Source of the DNA: Acanthosepion esculentum
Taxonomy: Eukaryota; Mollusca; Cephalopoda; Sepiida; Sepiidae
Direction: 5' to 3'
Assembly: GCA_964036315.1 (NCBI GenBank)
Contig: OZ038487.1
Location: 51,064,219 to 51,128,218, forward strand
Length of the DNA: 64,000 nucleotides
Below are positions 1-12,811 of the stretch, piece by piece; within the stretch, counting starts at the first letter, position 1, and every line of letters starts with the position of its first letter. The notes beneath the pieces were generated by a model. It searched no databases. It had not been told where the DNA came from and was given only the letters and a program-made list of their open reading frames with translations. A program made the translations under genes and the position numbers.

Positions 1-1670
1 TGCCAACCATTGCTACAGAGCCCAGAATCCACTATTTATCCGTAGTTGGAGGTTTTGAATATACAGCATATATAAGATGTGCATTGATCTATAAATGTTT
101 CATGTATTATCTACATGCAATTATTATAAGCATAAAATATGAAATTGATGATTCAATTTAAACTCCAGCTGAGCCTCATAATATCTTCATTCCTTTGGGA
201 AAGGCATGAAACTACTTCTTCCTGAATTCTGTCTTATTACCAGATATCCTGAGAAAAATCACTCACCAATAATTACCTTATATGTCCAAGAACAGAGGAA
301 CATTTATTTCTTTTCTATTCAACCATAGCAAATACGTTCAAGCATGTATGTATAAGAGTTTGTAAAATTTTGAAAGCAAAATTATGCAGGTTTCTATGTA
401 TAAAGTATTTCTAGTTTTAAATAGACAGTTGTCTGTATGGATATTCATGAAGGAATGTGTTAGAGATTTAGAAATCATCTGTGTTTTTTTTCAATCTCCA
501 AAAGTGAACACATTTTCTTACAGATGAAAATATATATACACACACAGGTATGTTTGCATGTATTTGAAGAAAATAATACTGTTTCATGATACAATGTCAC
601 CATCTTGTCAACTGTGACATTGTGAATGAATGCAGACTCAACAATACAAAAGCAATAATATATTACATTGTGTCAACAAAAACAGGAGAAAATCATGATG
701 CAACAAAGCTGATGGGCAAGATGGATTTGGATCTGTCATGGCTGACAGGAAGGTTCCTTTGCATTTCACTCAATAGAGAGTGGCAGGTAAAATGAAGAAA
801 AATTAAAACAAACAGCTATCTAATAAGAAATTTACAAAATTGAATGAAAAACTGAACAAGGAAAGAATGAAGGAAAAAAAATGCATGGAAATTGAAATGT
901 AAGAAAGCTGGGAGGATGATAAACGAAAAAGATTTACAAGTAAACGAATTTCAAGGTTAGTAGAAGAAAGTAAAACAAATCGGGAATAAAAGACCAATGG
1001 AAACAGGAGACATGTAGACTGAAAAGAAAAAGTTTTACGAAAAGAAAAAAACAAAACAAAAGGGAATAAGTATGATAAATTTAAGGGGAAAGAAAAAAAA
1101 GAAATGGTGAGAATTTAGACAAATGTAAATAAAGATGAAGAAAGGAATCAATCGTAAAAGCAAAGATGGAAAAGAAATAAGGCAGTACGTGTAAGAAAAA
1201 GGTTTTAAAAAGGAACAGAAGAGGAATTTTGAAAGAAAGTGAAAATGAAAGATTGTGAATATAAATATAACAGGAAGTACAAACAGCAAGCAACAAGAAT
1301 GAAATGAAAGTAATATAGAATAATTCATGAGTGTTTTTCTTTCTTTTATTATTATTATTTTGTAAGAAATAACAAATAAATGACTATCAAAGGATTGTCA
1401 GACAGACAAGCAGATAGGAATGTTAGCAATGAGTAGAAACAAAATAATTTCATGCAAACAAATACATCAACCAGACAGACAAATCCCTCACTGCACAAAA
1501 TCTATGAAGTGTTATGAACCCAGTTGGCTGAAAAACAACTACCCTAATTTTAGATTCACTCATCTTTGCAGTTTTCTGCATACCAAACCAGAATTTGCCA
1601 TGTCCATGATTCAAAATCTGAACATAGAGGTTATCTTTTTACTATTGTGTTTGTTATCTTTCTGTCTTTC
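1..1670. other. Unassigned AT-rich sequence with purine-biased tract
   Basis: No feature I can name. From about 800 to 1330 the plus strand is strongly A/G-biased and almost free of C. This produces long minus-strand open frames rich in F, S and L that are compositional artefacts. The stretch 1420-1670 has an open frame of 92 codons without any domain I recognise. The right edge meets an RTE-type LINE remnant. Confidence 0.6.
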
Positions 1671-1679
1671 TTCTCAAAT

Positions 1680-2345
1680 GCATTTGCATAGTCGATGAAA
1701 CATAAAAGAATGTCTGGTTATAAGCAAGTGAAATAGCCTGAGATGCAAGCTACAAATTGGAGATGTGAAAATCAAGCAAGTACATAAATTTAAATATCTG
1801 GGAAGTGTCTTAGCAGATAACAAAAAATATGACTGAAATCCAAAGGAACATTGAAATAGCATAAAACCTTTCCAAAAGCTAAACAATGTAGTAAGAAACA
1901 GGAAATTTAGAAACAAAAAAATCAGAGCTGAACTGATATATAATATCAATCCTTCTATATAGCAGTAAATATGGGACAATTTCCTCACAGATGAAGAGAC
2001 TTGAGGCCAGAGATAGTTTTAAGAATGCCAAAAATACCATAGATGGAACATGTGAACAACGAGGCAATTTTAATGAAAATGGAAACAAAAAGCACATTTT
2101 TACTTAAAATCAGAAAGAGGAAGTTGAAATTTCTAAGACACATATGGATAAATCAGGACTTGGAGAATTTGGTACACACAGGACACATTTCAGGCAAGAG
2201 TGACAAATGGATTTCCATTTGTCACTCTTGCCTGAAATGCCAAGTAGCATACCTAAAAAGATGGATAGCACAACAAGAGTGGGGAAGATTGTTAAAAATA
2301 TAAAACATTGCTAAGAGTTACAAAGAATAGGAAATGGATGAAGGG
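1680..2345 (+). pseudogene. RTE-type LINE reverse transcriptase C-terminal remnant
   Basis: Read across several frameshifts and stops, the translation follows the C-terminal part of RTE-like endonuclease/reverse transcriptases. It has a thumb-region segment HKFKYLGSVL near 1785-1805, then a Q-R-N-I-G-I-A-like helix, a decayed SxxxYGxExW-type segment (about 1950-1990), and an RKRKLKFLRHI-like helix followed by DLENLVHTGHISGK (2110-2200). The rest of the RT and the endonuclease are absent, so it is 5'-truncated. It is non-functional, and the same family recurs at least eight more times in this window. The family name is inferred from motif order only. Confidence 0.7.
2188..2237. repeat. Perfect 24-bp inverted repeat, 2-nt spacer
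   Basis: Arms 2188-2211 and 2214-2237 are exact reverse complements around TT. The palindrome lies inside the RTE remnant exactly where related copies continue with a basic GKR-like segment. It is therefore a local inverted duplication within the LINE, not a terminator. Confidence 0.9.
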
Positions 2346-2890
2346 CCCTGATTACACATGTCCTGAAGAGATATAGTATAGAGAAGAACTGTGTTTGCGT
2401 CATGGTTTGTCCATTTAGTAACATTTTGATAGATGCTAATTTTTAGATTTTGATAATGAAGGATATGTTTCCCATTTTTTTCCTGATTGAAACTAGTATT
2501 AAAAATACTTTTTTTTTATCATTTAACTAATTAGAATTATTGAAAAAAAATATCAAAGTGCATTTTCCTCAATTAGTTTTAACTGGAATTCTTCAAAAGA
2601 TTCATACAATAAAAAGAATTAAAACACGTAATCCTTATTTAAAGACGGAGGGTGATTAAAAAAAATAAAATAAAAAAAAACAATCACAAGATAAACTAAT
2701 TTTGTAACATCTCAAAAAAAAAAAAAAAAAACAAAAAAAAACAAAAAAAAAAACACATCTATAATAATACTGTGAAATATTCTTGCTATTCTGTCCACAA
2801 CTTCCATCATACTAAAGCAAAAAAAATCTATAAAGTTTGCAAATGACTTGTGCCCCAATTTGAATGTACAGATATTAAGCAAAGGGAATG
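2346..2890. other. Unassigned; A-rich low complexity
   Basis: Nothing recognisable. Includes poly-A-like stretches around 2515, 2660 and 2714-2753, possibly tails of decayed retroelements. Confidence 0.6.
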
Positions 2891-2894
2891 ATAA

Positions 2895-3060
2895 TAGTAA
2901 TATCAGTTGTTTTCTTATAAGGAAACATTTAGTATTCATGATACGAGCAGCCACTGCCACTGTTGGTTGAAATTAATAAAATCTTTCTCTTAAAATAATT
3001 TTTCAGGAAAATAGTTTTTCTCAAATCCAGTATCTGTTAACAATTTTGTTTGAAGCAGAG
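2895..3060. repeat. Unclassified dispersed repeat R1, copy 1 (partial)
   Basis: Shares collinear blocks with 6585-6960 and 54185-54640, for example TAAAATCTTTCTCT followed about 15 nt later by TCAGGAAAA. Antisense translation of copies 1 and 2 shares a short MN-K/E-C-LIRK motif, which suggests a decayed coding part of an unidentified transposable element. Confidence 0.55.
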
Positions 3061-4104
3061 TGCACAGATACTACACTCTGATCCTAAGTAGATATACTGA
3101 TCCATACATAAATAATTAAATCATTTTTTACAGTTACTATGCAACTACTAAAATAAAACCTGGTAACATTATAGATTAAGAATATTTTTATAGCAAGTAT
3201 CCAAAGTAACCACCATTTTGAACTTGATAAGATTTTTATCTTTCTAAAAATTTACAGCCACGCTTTTTAGAAAAATTTTATTTTTCCATATTTTATGTCA
3301 ACAAATTTAGTTTTATTTCTATCACAAGAAATATCTGAAATAAAATGTTATTGGGAAAATGCTCCGACTTAGTGTATTAGTTATAACAAGTGGGACTTCA
3401 GTCAAAGCTTTTTTATTACTCAGATCTGTGCAATTCAAATCAAATTACTTTAAGCTGCTTAATAATTCAGAAATTGAAATATTAGGTTGTTAAGAGACAT
3501 TAGATGTCATTCTTGCCATATGCTGCTTGTCTAAATATTTCGGTATATACAGTTTCACTGAAGATGACTGACAAAGCATTATGATTAAGCTTTTTATTAT
3601 ATTTTTCTTGCATTAGTACAAGTGAATTCTTTTTTTGGACAGAGTGTGTAAGAACTATATAAACAAAAAAAAAAAAAAATCATTTGTACAAATGCAAGAA
3701 AAATATAATAAAAGTTTAATCACAGTGCTTTGTCCATCACTTTTAATGAAATCTTTATGAAAGAATGATTGCTACGCAAATACATACATATATATTTGTT
3801 GTACATTTGGGAGAATATCAAGTCACTTTCGGATTTTATTTGCAGTATTAAAAAAAAAAAATGATACTGAAAAATTTCTTGGCCCATCCCACTTACTGAA
3901 AATCAAATTTTAATGACCAGCCATCAAAATACTAATTTCAGTCAATAGGTCAAGCCAAAAGCTTTTCACCAGCTTCTTGTATACCTTCTGACTTTTATTA
4001 ATGTCTTCTTAAGACTGCTGTTTAAAAAAAGGCTAAAGTTAAAAAAAGAAAAATAAATAAATAAAAACAAAGTTGAAAAAAAATAAAGCAAAAACTAAAA
4101 GTTG

Positions 4105-4136
<32 letters not shown>

Positions 4137-4615
4137 AAAAGAAAAGAAAAAAGAAAAGAAAAAACAAATAAAGTTAAAAAAATAAATGAAAAAGTGGACC
4201 TTTTATGAAGCTTATTTTATTTAACAGAATTTGAAGTAGGCAACAAAGTATTTTTAAATAAAAATTTTGTTTGCTGCCATATAATTCTTGCCCATAAGCC
4301 TGAATATTAACAATTCTTTCAAATCATGGCAAACTTGTTTTCAGGTCTGTATGTTTATTAATTAACACTTTTAATTAGAAAAAGTCAGACTTTGCACACT
4401 TTTTGGCAACGTCCATATTCCTGTTAATTAGGATTTAAATTGTTTGCTTGTTTCATCTTGGGTAATAAAAATGATAACAATGACAATATTTGTTAAGTGG
4501 ATTGAGAAAATGCTGAGTAACTTTACAATTTTCTTACAATTTGTGAAACAAATCAGGTTACATCATATGCTCTAAGCGGCCTGTATGTGGAGGCCTGCAC
4601 AATGAGTAGTGACAC
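3061..4615. other. Unassigned AT-rich sequence
   Basis: No gene seen. Apart from the inverted repeat at 3555-3750, it holds A-rich low complexity around 4020-4190, including an A run of about 28 nt near 4106-4133. Confidence 0.55.
3555..3750. repeat. Imperfect inverted repeat (foldback)
   Basis: The left arm (about 3555-3622) and right arm (about 3685-3750) are imperfect reverse complements. Both carry GCAAGAAAAATATAATAAAA or its complement and GCTTTGTC/GACAAAGC. The spacer is about 60 nt with an A14 run. A small foldback MITE or an inverted pair of element tails is possible. Confidence 0.6.
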
Positions 4616-4662
4616 ATGTATACATACATACATACATACATACATTACATTACATTACATAC
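4616..4662. repeat. (ACAT)n / ACATT microsatellite
   Basis: Tandem TACA units grading into TACAT/TACATT repeats. It directly abuts the Penelope-type tail to its right. Confidence 0.85.
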
Positions 4663-5100
4663 AATGTTTTGGCTGTTGTACACTCCGGCCTTCTTCAAAT
4701 GGTTGGAATTTCGAACTGAACCATTTATTTCATCCACCAGGGTAGATTGTTCTATTTCCACATGACAGTTATCTCCCTTTAACTCAACTCTCCAAGTTTT
4801 TGTTCACCATTGCAATAGCCAGGTATTGAAATCACAACACTGTAGGTGTCACGGAATCCAACCAATGCTTTTATCCTCATGGCCTTTGAGAAAACTTGGA
4901 GAGTTGAGTTAAAGGGAGATAACAGACATCCAGAAGAAGCATGGCATGTGGAACTAGAACAATCTACTCCAGTGGACGAAATAAAGGAGTCAGTTCAAAA
5001 ATCCAATCACCTGAAGAAGGCCAGAGTGTACAACAGCCAAAATGCCATGAATATGGAAATATAGATGAGGACAACAGTCCGAACAATGTAAATAAATAAA
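4663..5100. repeat. Inverted pair of Penelope-type 3' tails
   Basis: A minus-oriented tail (about 4663-4885) and a plus-oriented tail (about 4886-5100) face each other and can fold. Shared blocks include ACTTGGAGAGTTGAG, AAAGGGAGATAAC and CTGAAGAAGGCC (5011-5022; complement at 4685-4696). The same unit follows a Penelope-like GIY-YIG coding remnant at 33046-33700, which is why I assign it there. A tRNA-like part (GTGGATAAAGG-type A box, GAGTTCAATACC-type B box) is decayed in this copy. The plus-strand open frame of 72 codons here is not a gene. Confidence 0.6.
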
Positions 5101-5117
5101 ATACTTCATCTCAGAAA

Positions 5118-5140
5118 TATATATATATATATATATATAC
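5118..5140. repeat. (TA)n microsatellite
   Basis: Short TA tract directly after ATCTCAGAAATATA. The same sequence borders the Penelope remnant near 33700. Confidence 0.85.
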
Positions 5141-5540
5141 ACTACCAAAACTGGGTGGGGCTATTCAGCTGACTTTGGATGTAACAGACAAAATCTGCAG
5201 GAAAAAAAAAAATTCAAATCATCAAAGTATTTCTAAATTTCTGAGCTTAGTGGAACAAGTCATTAGTTCTCAAAATGACCACTTGGTGGCAGACCTTCCA
5301 CTTGTAAATAAAGACAGAAATACATTAATGTGCGTGTAAGAAATCTTATTTTTGTTAATTTGATTAATATATCTATATTAAGTTTATATTTATTCTATAT
5401 ATACATGTTTATAGCATTTACATTGCGATCATAACTACTGGTCGTTACTATAGTGGTTTTATAACTCAAAAATAATCACTTCCCATGTATGGACAATCAG
5501 CTTTAACAGACCACTCCTCCCCACTATAAGTCTGTTGATG
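5141..5540. other. Unassigned
   Basis: No gene or repeat recognised. Confidence 0.5.
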
Positions 5541-5589
5541 AGAGGTTTATCTCTCTCTCTCTATAGATAGATATATAGATAGAGAGTGA

Positions 5590-5631
<42 letters not shown>
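5541..5631. repeat. Compound (TC)n/(GATA)n/(TA)n microsatellite
   Basis: TCTC repeats grade into TAGA/GATA units and then a TA run at 5597-5630. Confidence 0.9.
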
Positions 5632-5633
<2 letters not shown>

Positions 5634-5959
5634 TGATTGGATAAATAATTTATGCAGTATGTAACTAACCTAATCTGATATCAAAATATATTTTGCACTT
5701 TGTGTTCATCAAGGAAACAAGATGCATCAGTAGACTGACCTGAGAGATAACCTCCTAGCCATGAGGTGTAGATCCACACTTTCACCAGTTGTTGACTCAG
5801 TTGTACTTAGAATTGCACACCTAGGGAACAAAACATAACAGATATATAGGCATTCACCTGCAAGATAGAAAAGTATCTCTTGTATCTTCATGAAAATGTA
5901 TAATCTACACTTGAAGAAAGCCCCAAAGCCACACACTCAGTAATATTAACTGATGAAAT

Positions 5960-6166
5960 TTGAAGTTGCATCAACAATGTTTGATTTGATTTTGTTTAGT
6001 GGCATATCAACCTCTATGGGTTACTTAAGGCCAAAATCTAAATATATTGTATATAATTTTACACTTTCACCTACAGATATTTTGTACATATACTTTCCAG
6101 GTACATTTTTTAGATACACATTTTATAAATCATAAAATGTATTGTCGGTAATTTACTATAAAAATG

Positions 6167-6203
<37 letters not shown>

Positions 6204-6480
6204 GTATATGTTTAGTGTTGCAGCTGTTGTCATTTTGCTATAAAAATGTAGTGTTCATCATTTTATTATAAAAATTTACTGTTGATTTTTGTTTCAGGGT
6301 TCACTATTTACCCTTAGCTGGGACCTCAACAGGTGCTACCTGCCTGGGTTATCAGAGACCCGAGAACAACAATATTTAAGAGGTGATTCTACACTCCTCA
6401 AAACCTCCAATCTCTCAATCAGCGCCCTTGCTGCTGGATGTACTTGATCGTCATACCCAGGATTGTTAGATGTAATATAT
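5960..6480 (-). mobile_element. SINE-like family D, copy 1
   Basis: Parallels 30328-30785 and, inverted, 48000-48350. It contains a GGGTTACTTAAGGCC-like domain, several TATAAAAATGTA repeats (with a TA microsatellite at 6172-6197), then CTATTTACCC...GCTGGGACC, a CTCCTCAAAACC block and a CGTCATACCCAGGA block. Orientation is inferred from the 3' domain shared with the 5S SINEs. I could not place a clear tRNA head. Confidence 0.5.
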
Positions 6481-6584
6481 TTAGTCTTGTGTGTAGTTTG
6501 CATATGATAACACAACAATTTTAGTATAAAATAAATTTGATATTTCCTGAGAGTCAATAATATAAAATAATTAAATATTTGTAA

Positions 6585-6960
6585 TATCAGCAGTTTCCTT
6601 ATAAGGGAACATTCAGCATTCATGGACTGAGCAGTCAGTACTAGTTTCAGTTGAAATTTATAAAATCTTTCTCTTAAGACAATTATTCAGGAAAATAGAT
6701 TCCACAAATACAGCAGTTGCTATTGCTCTTTCCGGTATTGAATTAGTATCACTAACCTTTTGTCTGAAGTAATATGAAAAGTCAACATCTTGACTATAGC
6801 ATTATCTTGAGTTACATATGCAACCCATTTTAGCTGTTGCTCAAAGTCCTGAAGTGATATGATTTTTTTTATTTGGTACAGTTCTTTGTGAGTCTGTAGT
6901 ACCAATCCACAAGATTTGAAGAAGTATGGTCCCCTCTAAGACCTACACGTTTCATTAGCT
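6585..6960. repeat. Unclassified dispersed repeat R1, copy 2
   Basis: Collinear with 54185-54640 over roughly 350 bp, sharing CATTCATGGACT/CATTCATTGACT, TAAAATCTTTCTCT, TTTGGTACAGTTCTTTG and CACGTTTCATTAGCTCA-type blocks. The minus-strand frame 6720-6905 reads KELYQIKKI...LQDFEQQLKW. The parallel block at 54.4 kb keeps a related reading with mutations, so a decayed coding region is likely. Family unknown. Confidence 0.55.
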
Positions 6961-9900
6961 CAAAATACTGAATATATAATTAACTAAGTAATTTCCAATA
7001 AAATAAATAATTGGTAAGAATATTTAAATGTTGTAAGATTCTTAATGAACTCTAGCATGTAGCATATTTCAAATTTGAGGTCTATGATCAGCATTTATTT
7101 AGTGAAACAAGATATATCTGGTAATGATAAATTTATCAAATAATTTAATCTTGATGAAAGGTGTCATGTGAAACTCTGGAGTTGGGCAATGAGATAAGTT
7201 CATTGAACATTTGATTTATTGAGTATTGTCCTTCCAGTTATCTATCAAGCATTTTCAGTAAAAATTCTGCTGTCATAGTACATTAAATTTGAGTAATTTA
7301 TATTTATTTTGATATATGTCTTGGAGTTGTTTTATTACTATTATGATGACTCTGCAAAAAATTGGGCATTGTGAAGTTTGACAATTTTGGTAAAAGTTTC
7401 TTGTTGGCAATGTTTAGACATAGTGGTATGGTTTTAATGAGTGATTTACCCAATTAATTACTTATTCCCCATCATTGTCATCACCTTTTATAGTATGACA
7501 GTAATGAGAAATTTTATCAAGATATCTGATGATGGGAGTGAACAGAGAAAATGTTAAATTCATGCCTTCTTGAAAGGGCATAAGTGCTGAAGCAAACATG
7601 AACAGATTTATCTGTTCATTGATTTGGTTTTCCCCAGAATGATAACTGCTACACAAGTCATAATTTCCATTTTTGGAAACTAGTTAAAATGAAAAATCTA
7701 TTATCCCAACTACTAATCCTACATTGTTGCTAAATAAAAATTTAGAGAAATCTAAGATATGATAGTGTTCATCACAAAAAGGATTAAGGGTTAAGAAGGA
7801 TAAATCTCTACAACTAACCCCAAATCAAAGCTTCCTGGAAACAAGGTAAATGTGTGTGTGACAGGATCATCAGGGTATTATTCATTTAGAGTTTTAAAAA
7901 CTCATTGAAACACTAAAAGCACATTTAAAAGTCTAGCAGCTGTAATGTGTCAATAAGAGTTTGGTTGTAAAGTGCTTTATGCTCTCCAATAGGAAAAAAA
8001 TGTTTCTGCTATGACAATGCAAGGCCACCTACAGTTGGTGTTTTACTCCACCAGCTATATTCACCTGTCCTTGCATTGATTATTACTTTTGTTTTCAGAC
8101 GGCTGGAAAACACTTTGAAGGGAAAAATTTCTCTAATAAAAACAAGATCAAAGAGTTTTTCAAAAACTTTCAAATCAAAACCTTACTCAAAAGAATTGCC
8201 TGATAAGTGGTAACAAGTCATTGCAAATAATGGTGAATATATAATTGAATAAAATGCAACCTATTTTTGATGAATGCAGCTGATAAAACAAAAATGGAAA
8301 TTATTTATAACTCAATCTAATAGGATTCCTTTAAGAGAAAAAAAAAAAATTATATTTCCATATTGTTTCTTATTAAAATATACCATCATTTTGTCGGCAA
8401 TAAAAATGAAATTCATTTTCTTCTGTCTCAAGAAATGAAATAGATTGTTTATCTTAAGTGTACAGAGGTTTTCTTCAAGAACACGGAAGAGAATTATCTT
8501 TGTATCTTTACCACACTTCAGGCTGGAGGCAACAATTGTCATACATGCAAAAAAATAAAATAAATAAAAATAAATTCTTATTCATTAAGTAAAACAAAGA
8601 TATCTTCAGGGAGTTTGAGAGAACTTCCATGTTTTAGATAGACAACAAGGTGCCAAAATTCTGGATTATATATAGCTATTGGTTTGTTTTTATTTCCCCC
8701 CTGCCATTTTTTTTAACTTTAAATTTATCCTAATATATCTCCATCTCTTATCTCTGTATCCTTTCTTCATCCTCTTTACAAGGATCTTACTTTCATCATA
8801 ATTTTTCTTGCTTTTCATTCTCTATTTGATTCTTTAGCTTTTATTGTTTGTTTATTCTCAGCACTGAAATCTACTTCATGCATCTTTTCTCTTTTTTTAA
8901 AATCTCCTCACACTTGTTTTTTTCTTTACCTATATTTTTTTCTTTCTATTCCAGTGTTTAGTGACTTTTTCTTCCATATATAAAAATTTCCATTGGAAAA
9001 TCTCATTTTAATTGTCTCTGGCTTAAAAAAATAAAGCAAATAAAAATAAATGCTGGGAAATTTTGCACACACCAGATTATTTTTATTTATTTTCATTTAC
9101 TTTTTTGGTGGGGTGGGGGTGGGTTAAACTTTCTATTTATTTTTCTATTTTGTGATAAATCAGTTCTTTTTCTTTATTATTTTCCTTTCATTATCCCTTC
9201 CAGGTGTCTCGCTCTCCCCTCCCCCCAATAGAGTTAACAAAAGTAACAATTACCTATTGTCCTTTTCATATCTTGAAAAATTTCCAAGGAAAGATGTGGG
9301 CAGTTACAAAAAAAAAAAAAATGAATAAAAATAGAGATAAATAAAATAAAGAACAAAATGTAAATGAAACAAAACAAAATTCATAAACTTGAAGATAAAA
9401 AGAAAAAAAATTAAAAATAAATAAACAATAGGAAAATAAAATAAGCCCAAGTGTACTCATTGAGAGAATGTGTTGCTAATTTGATATTTCCTGGTGGATT
9501 CTAGCAAAGCTGATTTGATAAACTATTTGCTTTGTTTCTTTTTCATTGAGCTCCATGAAACAAGTTCAGGTTTCCCTGATGAGTTTGAATAAGTTACAGT
9601 TTAATTTGCTTAGTGAGCACAGAGTTAATCTGGAGAATTTTTTTTTTTTTTTTTTTTACATTTTTCTCATTTCCCCGTTAATGCAAATAAACAGAACTAA
9701 CTGAAACCAGTTGAGAAACTTTACATAAATAGAAAAATTTTCAGAAAAAACAAACAGATTAAAATTAAATTTCAATAGGTATGTATGTAATTATCACCTC
9801 AACGGTTAGATTTGTAAGAAAATAATATCAGAAACTAGTTTAATCAATATTAACAGTATGATCATACTTTGATGTAAATTCCTGTGACTCACATGGTTCA

Positions 9901-10394
9901 AAGTCTGAGATGCATTAACAGTCACCATCTGAGTAATGTCAGCAGTGCTTGGCTGGGTGATTATTAAATTTTGATGAGTGGATTCGTGGCTAGAATATAT
10001 TGTTAGTGACTTAGAAATAGAAGTCAACAAGTGGGGTTCAAAATGCAGCTAAGCTTTTACAAATACACTTGGAAAAGGGAGGAATTCCTCTCTACCTCCC
10101 CAGCTATAGGTTAACGAGCAGACTTGGCTCTTTTAGGTTGAGGTAGCAACCAGCCTAAAAGAAGAAAAAACTTAATTCAAAAACCAACCTGAGGAGATAT
10201 GGGCTCTATCAAGCTATCTTACCCTATAGATAATAAAGCTATGACTGTTATACATGTGGGGCCTCATAAATCCATTGAGTTACACGACTTGTGACATAAT
10301 GCTGTGACAAATGTTTAGCTAATATTTCTTTAAATATTAATTTTAGTTGCTTTTCATAATTTATTCAGAGTAGCCAACCTAATTTACAGTGAAA
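6961..10394. other. Unassigned AT-rich sequence
   Basis: 3.4 kb without a gene, transposon or strong repeat that I can recognise. It holds a pyrimidine-rich stretch at about 8700-8960, a TTTTTGGTGGGGTGGGGGTGGG G-rich patch near 9100-9125, and A/T runs. Minus-strand frames of 64-76 codons are not supported by any domain. Confidence 0.5.
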
Positions 10395-10620
10395 ACTTAT
10401 TAAAATAATTTTTTTTTTTTTAATCAATTCACCCAAAGTAAAGCAATAATACCACTAAGATGCAATGGACTACTGGAAATGAAATAGAATGAGAAGAATT
10501 TAAAAGAAGCCAAAGACCCAATCTTAAACAGGAAGTAAGTAATAGACCTCTACTCCTGTACAAAAAAACTTAGAGACTGGTACCTAATAAGCATGTAGCT
10601 CCTCCCTTGGTTTGAACGAT
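10395..10620 (-). mobile_element. LINE 3'-end fragment (antisense)
   Basis: Begins TTTTTTTAATCAATTCACCC and continues with CACTAAGATGCAA...TACTGGAA and CCAATC(T/C)TAAACAGGAA. This matches 58975-59340 and the start of the other antisense LINE tails here. Read on the minus strand it ends GGGTGAATTGATTAAAAAA, a poly-A terminus. Confidence 0.6.
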
Positions 10621-11640
10621 GTTAAGACATGTCACCAGTTTCAATGCTGTTCATAACGAAGCCGCGTTTGCTGGGTGTAGCTGCAGGGAACATCATGGGA
10701 TCTATATGTCCCATCCATACGCACTGAGGTTTAAATCTAGTGGGGGGGGGTCAACAAGAGAGCTTGGAAGTCAGCCAAGTGTTTCTGGATCCAGTTTCAT
10801 GTTATCCAATGAGGAGTGAGTGACCTCATCTTGCTGGGACGAAACATCACAACCAGGAAACGTCAATCATAAATGGGAGCACATTGTCAGCAATAAGATT
10901 TGTCTATGCCACATGTGTCGAGGCTGATTCCATTTTCTCTCAAGGTCCATGTGAACACTAGCAAAACACATCCTACACCACAGCAGAGTCACTATCAGCT
11001 TCTACAGCACTGCCAACAGGTTTAATCCATTGCTTCATGCAGTCTATTCTTTACATTAACTTAATGATCTGCCTGAAAGTGCTGGAAACATTGTACATTG
11101 GAACAGCTCTTCTCTAAAATTGAGATATTCTCTGGTTCAGCAGAATAACATACTATATTGTCAGTAATATTAAATTTTCTGGTTAACAACTCCAAAACCT
11201 TATGTAATGTAATGGCTTGAGTGGCACCATCACTGAATTGGGATGCCATTTGATACAGTCTTTTTCTTTGGCAGGAAGTTACCATCATTGTCAGTCACTG
11301 GTAATCTCACTATCATCTGTGGGTTTCAAATGTTTTCACATACCACTGTGTCTGGAACTCACATATTCCAATTTTACTTTCGATACTAATGTCTATGAGA
11401 AACCTCAAGCAGTGGCTACCATCATTCTGGCCCTCCATTCTGTAGTGTGATATCCTGTTCATATTCCATGACTGTAATGATTGCACCTCTGTAACTATTC
11501 CATTATATAAAAGGTTCTTCAGGAGAGTTCAATTCTACAAGTGGAGGAGAGCAAAACCATATAGTATAATGCAGTATAATCTTATACCTTTTCAGTTTAG
11601 TGAGAAGCTTAACCATCCTAACAAACATGTCCTAATCATC
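10621..11640. other. Unassigned, lower-AT, unique-looking sequence
   Basis: More complex than its surroundings. The minus-strand frame 11061-11288 (75 codons, CQRKRLYQMASQFSDGATQ...) could be a decayed retroelement or host exon, but I recognise no domain, and no splice structure is convincing. A G9 run lies near 10741-10749. Confidence 0.4.
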
Positions 11641-11935
11641 ATTTTTTTTGCATGTACTTTTATGTACTAAACCCTTTCAAGCTTATTCACAATTTCCTGT
11701 ATTTTATTCTGAGTATTCTAATATTCTAAATAACTTGATCTCTGTTTGTCTCTATTCTGCCATCCATTCACACGAACTTAGAAAGCAGGTCACTCACTAC
11801 ATCCTCGTCTTTATCTTCAATATCCTGTGGTTGTTTAGTTCGCTCAACCCTCTTTCATCATCATGTGCCCTAGAAATTTCAACTGCCTCTTTCTGATTCA
11901 TGAGACTGATGGTCTGCCACATCATGAAGAGACAG
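11640..11935 (-). pseudogene. RTE-type LINE remnant (antisense)
   Basis: Reverse-complement reading recovers the RKRQLKFLGH-like helix near 11865-11890, followed by decayed downstream family sequence. The same segment reads in sense at 2100-2160 and 18490-18540. Heavily broken. Confidence 0.55.
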
Positions 11936-12811
11936 TACCAAAGAGAAGAAGAATGACAAAATGAAGTATCTAACAAATCCTAATGAAATTCAGTATGAAA
12001 ACAGATTTATCAAGTATCTCTTTCCTATTATTTCTCTGAATGTTTCACTTCTCAGAAATCAGTTAGGCACAATTATTTTATGTATTCACTTTATATCTCA
12101 AATAATAAGTCAAAAAACAGGAAATATGCAACACAGAAAATCATTTTATCTTTACAAAAAGTAAATAATCATAACCTTGGTAACCAAAAATGAATCTGGA
12201 GCAACATACAAATTTAACTGACATTGATTAAAAGAAATTATTTTCTTAATTGTTACTGATAACTAAAAGAAAATATTAGTAACATAATACAATGAAACTT
12301 AAATTTGGATGAGAATCCAGTAGAATGGCAGACAATTTGAAAAACTTTTCACGTGTCATAATTAAAGTTTCTCCAAATTGTTTCCTATTTATCAACATAA
12401 TACAATCTGACTTGGCATTGGTTAAGAAAAATAGTTTTATTATTCTAAGCCAAAGTTGGCAAAGATTTGCTTTTGTCTCCTCTCAAAGAAAATGTTAAAT
12501 TGATAGCATACTGGAATTAATAGAAGATTTAATATGACTCGGTACTTGTCATGGAATATTGCTTAGTAAGTTCATCCCACATGAACATTTCCATTATAGT
12601 GAATTCGGTCCCCATAGTTTTAACATTATGCCAAACTAAGCTAAGCTTAGTAAATATTTCAAAGACAAAATCTTTACATACTCTGGAAAAGAAAAATAAT
12701 TTCAAAGAATTTCTTTAACCACAAGACATTAAATTTCTTTTAGAGTCAGCCATTTTTTCTTTTAAATGAAATAAAATTATTATATTTAAGAAAATATGAT
12801 AAAATGAAATA
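11936..12811. other. Unassigned AT-rich sequence
   Basis: No gene or recognised element. Confidence 0.5.

Noticed and set aside
803..1328. Overlapping minus-strand open frames rich in F, S and L
   Set aside because: Explained by the purine-only composition of the plus strand; no domain and no codon structure.
11061..11288. 75-codon minus-strand frame as a host exon
   Set aside because: No recognised domain and no convincing splice sites; only kept as unassigned sequence.
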